DNA of 64,000 nucleotides from Adhaeribacter aerolatus (GCF_007991635.1 NZ_BJYS01000003.1:1-64000), one strand, 5' to 3'; shown: positions 1 to 8,247, counted from the first letter of the stretch. The notes: generated from the letters alone by a model not told the origin. Program-made: numbers and translations.

Positions 1-218
1 ACTTCTCTTGCAGCCTCCCATCTTTCAAGCAATATAATTTGAGTAAAAAGCTATATTTTAATTTATTCTTTTTCTTCCTACTGGCGAGAAGGAGTCGATC
101 TTACAGCAAAACACTTATTCTGCCAGCAAGAAAGGCAATGTCGTAGCGGTCGTTCAAGATAAATACAAAAAGTGAAATGACATCATCAAGTAAATTCCAC
201 CTGATTAGTAGATCTGTT

Positions 219-1955
219 ATGAATAATTTGTTCCTTTTATTTTGTACGTTATACACCACTATTTCATTTGCTCAAACCGCCTACCAGGAGTTGCCGGACC
301 CCAAACCAAAGAATGAAGAATTGTGGAAGCAGGTGAAAACCGGTACCTATGTCAGTTTTGCTTCTCCTGATAACCGTTATGCTAAAAGCAATGTTCCAGC
401 CGTATCGCCCGTTTTAACTAATTGGCAAACCAAAGCCTGGAAAGGAGAAAAAGTACATACGCAGATTCTGATATGGACAACCAAACCACTTAAAAATACC
501 AGCTTGTTCGTTAGTGATTTGAAGGGTTCTAAGCAAAATAAAATACCTGCCGGAAAAATAAAAGCAAGCTTTTTGCGCTACGTTATGGTAGATGGATTAA
601 ATGAAAAGGGTGTTGGCTGTGGCATCCCGTCTAATCTTGAGCCAAGTTTGGAGGCAGATGTGATAGATAACGCGAAAGCTTCTCCTATTGCAGCTAATAC
701 CACGCAGCCGGTGTGGTTGAGTATTTCAATTCCCGCTGATGCTCCTGCTGGTGTGTATAAAGGCGCTGTTAGGGTAATAGAGGGGAAAAACGAAATTCTG
801 GGTAATTTAGATTATTCCGTAGAAGTTATTAATCGTACTTTACCAGCGCCAAAGCAATGGCAATACCACCTTGATCTTTGGCAGAACCCAGATGCTATTG
901 CCCGGATGCACCAGGTTGAAAAATGGTCAGACGACCACCTGAAAGTGATGAAGCCTTACATGGAATCGCTGGCCAATGCCGGACAAAAAGTTATTACCAC
1001 CACGCTTATTCATGACCCTTGGAATAGCCAGACTTATGATGTTTATAGCTCCATGATTAAGTGGACCAGGAAGAAGAATGGTTCCTGGAGCTATGATTAT
1101 ACCATATTTGATAAGTGGGTTTCCTATATGATGGCTCTGGGGATAGACCGGGTAATCGAATGCTATAGCATGATCCCTTGGAATCTTAAGTTTTACTACT
1201 ATGATGAAGCATTAGGCAAAGAAACTGTCTTGGTTGCAGAGCCGGGTACGCCGGAATATAATGCCCATTGGCAGCCCATGCTGGCTGATTTTGCTAAGCA
1301 TCTTAAGAAAAAAGGGTGGTTTAATAAAACTACGATTGCCATGGATGAACGTCCGATGGTGGCTATGCAAAAAGCGATTGCTGTCATAAAAGGTGCTGAC
1401 AAAGATTTTAAAATATCACTTGCCGGAAATTATCATCCTGAAATTGAGAAAGACCTTTTTGATTATTGTGTTGCCTCCAATCAAAAAATAGATGAAAAAA
1501 CGATGCAGGCCAGGAAAAAGGCCGGTTCAATAACAACTTTTTATACCTGTTGTGCGGAGGGATTTCCGAATACCTTTACTTTTTCACCGCTTGCGGAATC
1601 TGCGTGGCTGGCCTGGCATGCCGCCAACAAAGGCTATGACGGCTATTTGCGGTGGGCGTTCAACAGCTGGCCCCAAAACCCCTTGCAGGACAGCCGTTTT
1701 GGGAAGTGGTCTTCCGGAGATACTTATTTTATATATCCGCAGAACAGATCTTCCATTCGCTTCGAAAGGTTGATAGAAGGGATTGAGGATTTTGAAAAGA
1801 TCAGAATCCTGAAAGAAGAATTCAAGCGGAAAGATCAACCTAAAAAGCTTCAACAGCTCGATACTATCTTAGCAGGATTTGAAATAGATGCCTTAAAAAC
1901 CCAACCCGCCGGGCCGATGCTTACCCAGGCGCAGCAGGTTCTTAATAATCTATAA
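219..1955 (+). CDS. Secreted GH123/DUF4091-type glycoside hydrolase-like protein
   Basis: Predicted exported protein related to glycoside hydrolase family 123 and DUF4091 proteins. An ORF opens at 177, but the methionine at 219 gives a textbook signal peptide (MNNLFLLFCTLYTTISFAQ), so I choose that start, giving 578 residues. The N-terminal part looks like a beta-sandwich. The centre has the barrel-like stretch with paired aspartates and a WAMDERP-like AMDERPM segment around residue 383. The C-terminal third carries the DUF4091 signature: YLRWAFNSWPQNPLQDSRF, then GDTYFIYP and IRFERLIEGIEDFE. GH123 members cleave beta-N-acetylgalactosaminides by a substrate-assisted mechanism, but most DUF4091 proteins are uncharacterised, so the substrate here is unknown. 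No operon partner is visible. The stretch 1956-2078 downstream holds no gene. Confidence 0.8.
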   Translation: MNNLFLLFCTLYTTISFAQTAYQELPDPKPKNEELWKQVKTGTYVSFASPDNRYAKSNVPAVSPVLTNWQTKAWKGEKVHTQILIWTTKPLKNTSLFVSDLKGSKQNKIPAGKIKASFLRYVMVDGLNEKGVGCGIPSNLEPSLEADVIDNAKASPIAANTTQPVWLSISIPADAPAGVYKGAVRVIEGKNEILGNLDYSVEVINRTLPAPKQWQYHLDLWQNPDAIARMHQVEKWSDDHLKVMKPYMESLANAGQKVITTTLIHDPWNSQTYDVYSSMIKWTRKKNGSWSYDYTIFDKWVSYMMALGIDRVIECYSMIPWNLKFYYYDEALGKETVLVAEPGTPEYNAHWQPMLADFAKHLKKKGWFNKTTIAMDERPMVAMQKAIAVIKGADKDFKISLAGNYHPEIEKDLFDYCVASNQKIDEKTMQARKKAGSITTFYTCCAEGFPNTFTFSPLAESAWLAWHAANKGYDGYLRWAFNSWPQNPLQDSRFGKWSSGDTYFIYPQNRSSIRFERLIEGIEDFEKIRILKEEFKRKDQPKKLQQLDTILAGFEIDALKTQPAGPMLTQAQQVLNNL

Positions 1956-2078
1956 TTTAAGGAAAGGAGATAGCATGCTCCGGAAAGCCTTATCCAGGAC
2001 AAATGGCTGCTTCAGACAATTTAAGATGGTTGAGCGCTTAAGGTTGTTGCATTTTCAGAGGCATTTGTCAGGTAATAT

Positions 2079-2150
2079 AAAGCCAAAAGCTGATTGGGGT
2101 AACTAATCCAAAAACGTAATGGGTACCAACCCCGGCAAGCCGCTGTAACC
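2079..2150. pseudogene. Remnant: partial REP hairpin plus duplicated 3' end of the RAYT gene
   Basis: Bases 2110-2150 repeat the 3' end of the neighbouring RAYT gene almost exactly. GGTACCAACCCCGGCAAGCC occurs both here (from 2122) and inside the intact gene (from 2251), and on the minus strand both encode YSGLPGLVPITF. Just before it, 2079-2102 is a degenerate copy of the repeat's second hairpin (AAAGCCAAAAGCTGATTGGG). The order hairpin, RAYT tail, full repeat, intact RAYT suggests tandem insertion or duplication of a repeat-plus-transposase unit followed by loss of most of one copy. Confidence 0.7.
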
Positions 2151-2223
2151 GCGCTTTCGTTGTGCGTAGAGTTAGCGTAGCGCTCTACACACTTTCCGGA
2201 AAGCCAATGGCTGATTGGCGTAA
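2151..2223 (+). repeat. REP-like palindromic repeat, copy A
   Basis: Two-hairpin repeat. Hairpin 1 pairs TGCGTAGAG with CTCTACaCA around TTAGCGTAGCG. Hairpin 2 pairs GCCAAT with ATTGGC around GGCTG. A TTTCCGGAAA palindrome lies between them. It sits directly downstream of the RAYT gene (2232-2795, minus). Copy B on the other side has opposite orientation. Confidence 0.85.
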
Positions 2224-2231
2224 TAAAAGAT

Positions 2232-2795
2232 TCAGTCAATAAAAGTTATCGGTACCAACCCCGGCAAGCCGCTGTAATCCCGCGCGCTGCTGTACAGGTA
2301 ATGTTGCGCTTCATCTACCCAACCTTCCTGCACCGGATTCTGGTGAATATATTGTAGCTTTTGCTCGGTAAAATGATTTGTCAGTAATTCCTCGGCGTGG
2401 TTGTTTTGCTGCCAGAACTGGTACTGCGTATTGCGGCTGTTTTTACCCGCGGCAAACCGAAACTTATCCAGTAACCATTCCTGCCGGCTTTCCGGACCAG
2501 CTTCTATTTCCCGGACAATTTGGGCAGCCGTAAACTTTTTCAAATCCCGGATAATGTCCGATAAATTAATCTTTCCGGGTTGTTGCGCCGAAATAATTAA
2601 ATGAGCATGGCTGCTCATGAGGCACCAGGCATGTACCTGTAAACCTTTGTTTTTAATGCAGAAGTTCAAGCTTTCCACAAACATCTCTTTATACCGGGCG
2701 CGCACAAACACATCCAGCCAGAACACTACCGTAATCGTGACAAAATAAATACCTTCGGGATTGTTGAAACTGTAGGGTCTTGGCGTCAGCTGCAT
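2232..2795 (-). mobile_element. REP-associated tyrosine transposase (RAYT, IS200-like Y1 family)
   Basis: A 187-residue single-strand DNA transposase of the Y1/HUH superfamily, RAYT subgroup. The HUH motif is visible as H63-A-H65 in CLMSSHAHLII, and the catalytic tyrosine is probably Y149 in LQYIHQNPV, a hallmark segment of RAYTs. The N-terminal PRPYSFNNPEGIYFVTITVV is also typical. Length is normal for the family and the frame is intact. RAYTs are single-copy domesticated relatives of IS200 that bind and mobilise short palindromic REP sequences; here matching inverted palindromic repeats flank the gene on both sides. An alternative annotation would be simply 'transposase'; the catalytic residues argue that it could still be active. 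Confidence 0.92.
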
Positions 2796-2832
2796 GGGAA
2801 TTGGCAGGCAGATGGTTTGTTTGTATTACGGA

Positions 2833-2905
2833 TTACGCCAATCAGAGATTGGCTTTCCAGAAAATGCGTAGAGCGCTACGCTAACTCTACGCATAACGAA
2901 AGCGC
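2833..2905 (-). repeat. REP-like palindromic repeat, copy B
   Basis: Reverse-orientation copy of the repeat at 2151-2223, upstream of the RAYT gene. It includes the shared leader GCGCTTTCGTT, hairpin 1 (TGCGTAGAG/CTCTACGCA) and hairpin 2 (GCCAATCTCTGATTGGC). Together with copy A it brackets the transposase as an inverted pair. Confidence 0.85.
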
Positions 2906-2951
2906 TGCGCATGACAAAGGTTTTTACTTGATTAAGTTATTTAGATAAGAT

Positions 2952-3581
2952 TTAATTTGTATTATCCATTTCAGACAAAATGTATTGTTGGGTTTTTTCA
3001 GAAAACTCTAATATATGTTTTAAGCAATTTAAACTCAAAAATGCGACACCTTTTCCGGATAAATCTCTATTTTCATTATAATATATTGAATACCAACCAA
3101 TAGAACCCTCCAAACTTGTAAACACTGGCTCACTCAAAAATGGAAATAAGTGTTTATTAATAAAACCATAGAATTGAACTTGGGAATAGACATTTTGTAA
3201 TATTTTTCCTCGCCCTGATTCTTCTCCCAAATCACCTAACTTTCTTAATTCGCTACCAATTCTTCTGAATTCGCTTTCCCTTAATTCGGTTAATAACTTC
3301 CTTCTTTCAAAGCTTAAATTTCTTTCATTTCTTTTTTCCTCTAAATTTGATATTTCATAAGCAATATAGATTGTAATCAATAATGTCAATAAAGAAAAAT
3401 AACTATTCAAAATACCACCAAAGAAATCACCGAAAGTTCCCCAATCAGAAGGGTTATCAGAAAGACTAGTATCGAAAAAATTTAATAAATAAATAAAAAT
3501 TGGTATTAATGGTAAAACAACCAAGAATGTTGTCACCAATTTCAATTTATTTCTAGATATTCTAAAATCACGTTCCTGCAT
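2952..3581 (-). CDS. Two-TM membrane protein, AbiC-like putative phage abortive infection protein
   Basis: A 209-residue membrane protein with a transmembrane helix at about 14-34 and another at about 58-78. Between them is DWGTFGDFFGGILNSYFS (47-64), the signature of the 'putative phage abortive infection' family (putAbiC-like proteins). A charged, probably coiled-coil segment follows (about 80-125), then a cytoplasmic C-terminal domain. Members of this family have been linked to phage exclusion, although the mechanism is not settled. The gene is AT-rich compared with its neighbours and lies between REP-like repeats, which fits horizontal acquisition. Function is inferred from the motif and topology only; no toxin catalytic residues are visible. 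Confidence 0.6.
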   Translation of the reverse strand: MQERDFRISRNKLKLVTTFLVVLPLIPIFIYLLNFFDTSLSDNPSDWGTFGDFFGGILNSYFSLLTLLITIYIAYEISNLEEKRNERNLSFERRKLLTELRESEFRRIGSELRKLGDLGEESGRGKILQNVYSQVQFYGFINKHLFPFLSEPVFTSLEGSIGWYSIYYNENRDLSGKGVAFLSLNCLKHILEFSEKTQQYILSEMDNTN

Positions 3582-3670
3582 CTTGGAGCAATAAAATATT
3601 AGTAAATTATTAGTTTAAAATCAAACCTTAAGTTAATAAAGATTCTAGCAATGTAAAGGGTTAGCACAAA

Positions 3671-3711
3671 GCTCTACGCACATTACAGAAAACCAATTTT
3701 TAATGGCGTAT
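3671..3711 (+). repeat. Degenerate partial REP-like repeat
   Basis: GCTCTACGCACATTACAGAA followed by ACCAATTTTTAATGGCGTA aligns with the second half of the RAYT-associated repeat, with a decayed second hairpin. It lies 24 bp before full copy C. Confidence 0.55.
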
Positions 3712-3734
3712 TCCTATTAACCAAACCTTACCAA

Positions 3735-3799
3735 CGCTGTGTGTAGAGTTAGCGTAGCGCTCTACGCACTTTCCGGAAAGCCAATCTCTGATTGGCGTA
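3735..3799 (+). repeat. REP-like palindromic repeat, copy C
   Basis: Full-length copy: GTGTAGAG TTAGCGTAGCG CTCTACGCA, then TTTCCGGAAA, then GCCAATCTCTGATTGGC. Same orientation as copy A. Confidence 0.85.
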
Positions 3800-3956
3800 G
3801 CTAAAGAATAAAATTACCAAGCCCAGCCCCTATCAGCTGTTGTAAATGTGGCAAAATATTTCCTTCTTCAATTTAAACAGAATGACTTTGCATTTTTCGG
3901 CCAAAGCGTTAGGTACGCCAGCTGTTTATAGAACAGATTAGTTTTTCTTTTTCTTA

Positions 3957-4003
3957 TTCCGCCAATCGGAGATTGGCTTTCCTAAAATTGAGTAAGCGCT
4001 ACG
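3957..4003 (-). repeat. REP-like palindromic repeat, copy D (partial)
   Basis: Reverse-orientation partial copy: GCCAATCGGAGATTGGC retains hairpin 2 with a paired stem, followed by a degenerate half of hairpin 1 (GTAAGCGCTACG). It is the last repeat before the atypical gene cassette that begins near 4399. Confidence 0.7.
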
Positions 4004-4009
4004 AATCCA

Positions 4010-4398
4010 GAAGCTCGTTATGTTCTATGTTGCACTTGTTTAGAAATTTCATTTATCAAGTGGGCCTTGCAAAATAAATTTATTTCTATCAATTAATGAA
4101 AAATTCCAATTTTGATTTGCATTATACAATAATATATTGTAAATTCCTCTTAATGTTGATACTGGTAGGAGAATATTTTGTTGTGCTGCTTGCGCGCGGA
4201 TTGGATAGGTTATAATAACGGAGCAGTAGAATCGAGGCGAAAAATGTGAAAGTATTTGCCATTAATTATCTTTTCTCTTTTGTTATAAGATAAACATAAT
4301 CGTGCAACTTCAAAACGTTCCGATCATTAAAAAGAATGTTTAAACTTTGGGCAGTCTTGCTGCGCTGCTCCCGTAAAATCCTTTAATAGAGCCGTATT
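4010..4398. other. Gene-free AT-rich stretch
   Basis: About 390 bases between REP-like copy D and the first cassette gene. I find no supported ORF or RNA gene. It is AT-rich and could carry the promoter of the downstream cassette. A small imperfect palindrome (TACAATAATATATTGTA, near 4125-4141) is visible and has no obvious partner elsewhere in the window. Confidence 0.4.
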
Positions 4399-4716
4399 AT
4401 GCGCACATCATCATCAGGCATCATGTACAACCGTTGGACCGAGCCTAGTTATGAAATCAAGGTTCGTGGGACGATGAATCTTTGGGGCTCCTTCGGCATT
4501 AAGAAAAACATCGTATTTGAGAAGCAACTCCTGCTTCATATTCACAACGACCTTTTCGGCGAACCCATTTCCTTGGGAACGCAGACGGCATCGGGCCCCG
4601 AAGAAGATATAGGAACGCTTAATCGCGGCGAATTCGTCACAATCCCTCTTAATGAAATCTCCCGCGTCTTTGCCTCCTGCAAAAAAGAATCCACTGTTTG
4701 TTGCCTGATCAAATGA
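4399..4716 (+). CDS. Hypothetical protein, first gene of the atypical cassette
   Basis: A 105-residue protein with no signal peptide or membrane segment and no family I recognise. It looks like a small beta-rich domain (YEIKVRGTMNLWGSFGI, then EKQLLLHIHNDLFGEPISLG) ending in a Cys-containing tail (ASCKKESTVCCLIK). The start could also be the methionine nine residues in. It lies 53 bp upstream of the HlyD-like gene on the same strand, so co-transcription is likely. Base use is more GC-rich and less Bacteroidota-like than the flanks, as in the next two genes. Because it precedes an adaptor-like protein, a structural or chaperone role is possible, but nothing in the sequence proves it. Confidence 0.55.
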   Translation: MRTSSSGIMYNRWTEPSYEIKVRGTMNLWGSFGIKKNIVFEKQLLLHIHNDLFGEPISLGTQTASGPEEDIGTLNRGEFVTIPLNEISRVFASCKKESTVCCLIK

Positions 4717-4769
4717 CAAGCAGACCCCGTACCAGAGCAAACTTAATGAATAATTAAAATAAGACTATT

Positions 4770-6038
4770 ATGGCAGAACCTGCAAAACCCCTTTCCCTAA
4801 CCGTGCGACCATTCCAGGTGTCACATCTTTGTTTCGAGGTCGGAGGTATTCTTGGTGGTTCCTTTGCCGAGCTAGGCACAAAGGTATCTGCCTTTAATTT
4901 AGACAATCTCTACGATGCGTTCCGGGCCGCCAAAACCCTCTCGGGGAATACAGGTCGTCTGGAGTTGAATTCTGACAGTATCGATTTTCTGACCAAAACC
5001 AAAAGTAAGTTGGAGGGTACCCGCCCCCCGGCTCTGGCAGCGCTGCGGGCGGAACCCATTAAGGCGGCTTTGAACAAGGCGGTTATTGCACGAGAGAACG
5101 CGTTCATCACCAAATATGGGAAGGTCACTGAGATTGCTTCCCTTTTGAAGGCAAATGCTGCCGTTAAAAGCGGCCGGCTAGCGAACCTTCAGCTTCGCTC
5201 CCAGCAGCGATGTGACACGCTCCTCAACGAATATACGCGGTCAATTCCCAGGCGGGGTTTAGGCGATGTGGTAGCAAGCACGACTACTCATATTTTTGCG
5301 TTTAGGCATGAAGCACCCATTGAGACAAAGACGACAGTAGTCAATGAAAAAGAAACTACTTCGAGCGCTGATCACAAAGGTGATGTTAAGAAACAATTAG
5401 TCAAGGATATTGAGTCAGCTGGCGCTATCGAACGTCAGACAATCGAAAACTTTGGGTATGATTTTAGGATGCCGTTTATCGAAGAGGATATGCGCAATGA
5501 CCGGGACCAGAATATGATGATTGACCAGATCATCTCCCACTTCCTGCAAAGCCATTACCTGGACCGCCTGGAGGAGGTATACAAAAATGAAGTGGCGGCA
5601 ATGGATGCCGATATCAACCAGTTACAGGTCGCTTATTTGAACACAATCCTTCTGTCGCCCATTAACGGCATTGTCACTGGCGTCTACAAAAATCCAGGCG
5701 ATGTGGTCAGTCCGGGCGAGCCTGTCTTTCGCGTGGAAAACAATGACGACCTCCTCATCGTGGCAAAGGTTGTTTGCCGCGGACTGATCTCGATTGGTTC
5801 CGTGCTCCATGTTGAGTCAAATCTGTTCGGCGTACCAAGCTTACCTGTGAAAATCGATGCTGAAATCGTGGCCGTCCGCAGCGAAGGCGAGGACGACCAG
5901 TGGGAGGTAATCGCCAAGCACAAGAACACCGACAAAGCCGGCAAAGGCCCTCTTTTCCCACTCGGCTACAATTTCGACTACGACAATATGCAGGTTTTCA
6001 TTTTGGCGGCAGGCGAAGTGTTTGTGCTTGATAGTTGA
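4770..6038 (+). CDS. HlyD-like (biotinyl-lipoyl domain) protein without membrane anchor
   Basis: A 422-residue protein whose C-terminal part (about 290-360) reads like the second half of a HlyD/membrane-fusion-protein barrel-sandwich plus beta-barrel: TILLSPINGIVTGVYKNPGD, then VVSPGEPVFRVE and VGSV-type turns. The segment before it (about 100-290) is helical with coiled-coil character. Normal HlyD proteins have an N-terminal transmembrane helix or lipoprotein signal and a first lipoyl half-motif before the hairpin. Here there is no signal peptide, no membrane segment and no clear first half-motif. The protein may be cytoplasmic, or secreted by an unrecognised route. The gene is followed by a decayed-looking gap and a glycine-rich protein. 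A part in toxin export or packaging is inference only. Confidence 0.65.
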   Translation: MAEPAKPLSLTVRPFQVSHLCFEVGGILGGSFAELGTKVSAFNLDNLYDAFRAAKTLSGNTGRLELNSDSIDFLTKTKSKLEGTRPPALAALRAEPIKAALNKAVIARENAFITKYGKVTEIASLLKANAAVKSGRLANLQLRSQQRCDTLLNEYTRSIPRRGLGDVVASTTTHIFAFRHEAPIETKTTVVNEKETTSSADHKGDVKKQLVKDIESAGAIERQTIENFGYDFRMPFIEEDMRNDRDQNMMIDQIISHFLQSHYLDRLEEVYKNEVAAMDADINQLQVAYLNTILLSPINGIVTGVYKNPGDVVSPGEPVFRVENNDDLLIVAKVVCRGLISIGSVLHVESNLFGVPSLPVKIDAEIVAVRSEGEDDQWEVIAKHKNTDKAGKGPLFPLGYNFDYDNMQVFILAAGEVFVLDS

Positions 6039-6128
6039 ACAATAAGAGGCGCAAAACCACACGCAGTCGAAAGTCAAGCTATGCCTTAGTCATTTGCTTA
6101 GTGCCGTTCGCAGTGCAGCTACGATTTT

Positions 6129-6269
6129 ATGGCCCGTTCCAAAAGTTCTGCACTACCAATCTTGGCACATCCTGATGAGTATTCACGATCGCGGGCACCA
6201 TGGTTTGGTTACACCTATCCGACGCTGGAAATCCGGCGGGGCGCGGTTGATGCGGTACGAGTGGAGTAG
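6129..6269 (+). CDS. Possible small protein or gene fragment (46 aa)
   Basis: The 458-base gap between the HlyD-like gene and the next cassette gene has several overlapping open frames, none convincing at full length. The most protein-like is this 46-residue ORF beginning MARSKSSALPILAHPDEYSR and continuing with APWFGYTYPTLEIRRGAVDAV. It has ordinary codon use and ends at TAG 6267. The same frame stays mostly open afterwards (LPISVVARSYRTMVHSLVVP, then a stop), so this could be the 5' part of a broken gene. No family recognised. Confidence 0.3.
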   Translation: MARSKSSALPILAHPDEYSRSRAPWFGYTYPTLEIRRGAVDAVRVE

Positions 6270-6496
6270 CTCCCGATCTCGGTTGTCGCGCGGTCGTACC
6301 GGACTATGGTTCATTCGCTGGTTGTCCCAGTATGACGGAGCCGGCGACGCGCGGCTGTCGCATGGCTCCCGTGAGCCGCGGGCCAAGGAAACTCGTTGGT
6401 TTGGACGGGCAGGCGTTTTGGAACAATCTATATTTCCCTGGCCGCATCAACTGGAAATCGGACAACCGACGAAATAACTCAAGGAGGAATAATCAC

Positions 6497-8095
6497 ATGT
6501 TAAACAAAGACCCCAAGGACAGAGGTTGGACAATCGGCTCTTACCCTTCCTTATCCCCTAATTTTACGGAGTATACAGTCGCACCGGAGTACCGCGACAA
6601 TGAGAAGTTCAAAGAGGAGCTCAGGAATTATGGACTGGCTATCGGTCCAGGCGGTCAACTAATAGCATATTCGCCAAGTTTGTCAAGCGTAGCTACTTTG
6701 TCAAGGGAAGCTGGAGCTGCTTTGTATTACGAACTTACCGGCAGAACAGACTTCAGACGAGGACCAGAGAGGCTGGTGAATAGGCCGGATGCGCTGGCCC
6801 AGAGAATAGCTGCCAATATAGATGACGCTGGGGAACCTTTCTATATAATTAACGGTGCCCCGTATGACAAATACGGAATACTCACCACGATCAATCTCTC
6901 AGACACGGTAGAAGTTACAGCCCAGGAGCCGCTACCCTTGGATTCACCTCCATCAGCACCTCACACAGTCGAGCCGTATCGGCCCCCAACCCTGCCTGCT
7001 AAAGACTCTCTTGGCGTTAGTGTGTCGTTGGCAGGGTCTGTTGTAAACCAGGCTGTGCGTAATATCTTTTTGCCAAGAGATCCTCTTGGCAACCCACTGC
7101 CAGGATCACTCAATCTCTATACAGGGAAAACCGCGTTTGATCTGGCTGAGAAAGCCCCAGGGCACATGATACAACAGACGAAATACGCTGTGTCAGCGAA
7201 TAGGAACGAAGTCGAAGTACGTAAATTCCTGAAGATTCCAGCTGGAAACCTGCCATCGAACGACCTTCCCAAGGGCATCTACGACAATATCTGGGGCAGG
7301 GACGCATCGGCCCCTGCCGCCCGAGACGCCTTTTTGAGCAGTAGCGTGGCCACGCACAACGATTTGCCAACGCTTAGGACCGACTCAATCCAAGCGCTCT
7401 ACGAGCTGCCCAGATGGAGGTCCGGCGCTGTAATGGGTGCCTTGGGAGTCGCTTCGGGAGCGGCACTCATCTACGGCGGCACTCACCAGCAAAATCAGAC
7501 ACTCAAGACTCTAAGTATTTCGGGCGGCTCGCTCGAAATCGCTGGCGGGGGTGCGCTCGCAGCGGGATCTTTTCTGAATTCGCCAACAATAATGCGGGTC
7601 GGCGGTATCCTTGGCAGTCCGGCCGCCCGGGCGGCGGCACCACGGCTCATGAACGCGGGGCGCTTTTTTGGCACCACTGGTTCCTTGGCCACAGCTCCGT
7701 TGACAGCAAATTCGTTTTACGAAGATGTTGCGACAGGGCAATGGTTTGATGCCGTGGTCGATGCGACCTCGTTTGCATCAGCCGGTGCGACATTTGGCGG
7801 AACTTTGTTCGGCTCGGTCGGGGGCACAGGCGCATTGACATTGTCGACCGTGAGTTTGACCGAGGCTGGTTTGGTTCTTGGCTCGTTCGGTATCGGTGTT
7901 TTGGTTGGAACAGGTATCGACAAGGGCGCCGAATGGGCAACAAAAAGCGCGCTCGGCGTAGATCTGTCCCCATCCGCACAAATAGCCTTCCGACTCTCCA
8001 CCTTGGATAATTTGATAAGTTACTTATGGCGCGATCCATCCCAGCCTGTGTATACCCAGTCTATAGCCTGGAAGCTCCTGCAATGGCTTGAATAG
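6497..8095 (+). CDS. Glycine-rich hydrophobic protein, possible pore-forming or polymorphic-toxin type
   Basis: The open frame extends back to 6332, but AAGGAGG at 6481-6487 lies nine bases before the ATG at 6497. This is a rare clear ribosome binding site for this window, so I take 6497, giving 532 residues. Residues about 1-200 are soluble and proline-rich towards the end (PLDSPPSAPHTVEPYRPPTL). About 200-300 is a mixed domain (TGKTAFDLAEKAPGHMIQQT). From about 313 to 490 there is an alanine/glycine-rich hydrophobic run with glycine-zipper repeats (GALGVASGAALIYGG, GGSLEIAGGGALAAGS, LVLGSFGIGVLVGTGID). Such runs occur in pore-forming and polymorphic toxins and in membrane-inserting proteins. 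No signal peptide. I know no exact family. The final gene of the cassette; a REP-like repeat follows at 8248. Confidence 0.6.
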   Translation: MLNKDPKDRGWTIGSYPSLSPNFTEYTVAPEYRDNEKFKEELRNYGLAIGPGGQLIAYSPSLSSVATLSREAGAALYYELTGRTDFRRGPERLVNRPDALAQRIAANIDDAGEPFYIINGAPYDKYGILTTINLSDTVEVTAQEPLPLDSPPSAPHTVEPYRPPTLPAKDSLGVSVSLAGSVVNQAVRNIFLPRDPLGNPLPGSLNLYTGKTAFDLAEKAPGHMIQQTKYAVSANRNEVEVRKFLKIPAGNLPSNDLPKGIYDNIWGRDASAPAARDAFLSSSVATHNDLPTLRTDSIQALYELPRWRSGAVMGALGVASGAALIYGGTHQQNQTLKTLSISGGSLEIAGGGALAAGSFLNSPTIMRVGGILGSPAARAAAPRLMNAGRFFGTTGSLATAPLTANSFYEDVATGQWFDAVVDATSFASAGATFGGTLFGSVGGTGALTLSTVSLTEAGLVLGSFGIGVLVGTGIDKGAEWATKSALGVDLSPSAQIAFRLSTLDNLISYLWRDPSQPVYTQSIAWKLLQWLE

Positions 8096-8247
8096 TCGCC
8101 AGGCTGCCGTATTGATAAGTATTCAAGCGCCCCTGATGGTGACTGACGTTCCTTAGAACGCAGAGCCGAATCGACGAATGGTGAAGCACCACGGCGCAGA
8201 AGCCCTAACGCATTCGGTTGTACAGAGGCACATGAAAATCGCCCTCA

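Noticed and set aside
62-175. 37-codon open frame ending right before the first gene (SASKKGNVVAVVQDKYKK)
   Set aside because: Open frame of this length is common by chance, has no start codon in the window and no recognisable family. It could be the tail of an upstream gene but cannot be supported.
2021-2239. Minus-strand 72-codon ORF
   Set aside because: Composed of the REP-like repeat and the RAYT remnant; not a gene.
6094-6477. 127-codon plus-strand ORF between cassette genes
   Set aside because: Arg/Ser/Trp-rich composition typical of a wrong frame in GC-rich DNA. The 46-codon ORF in another frame looks more protein-like.
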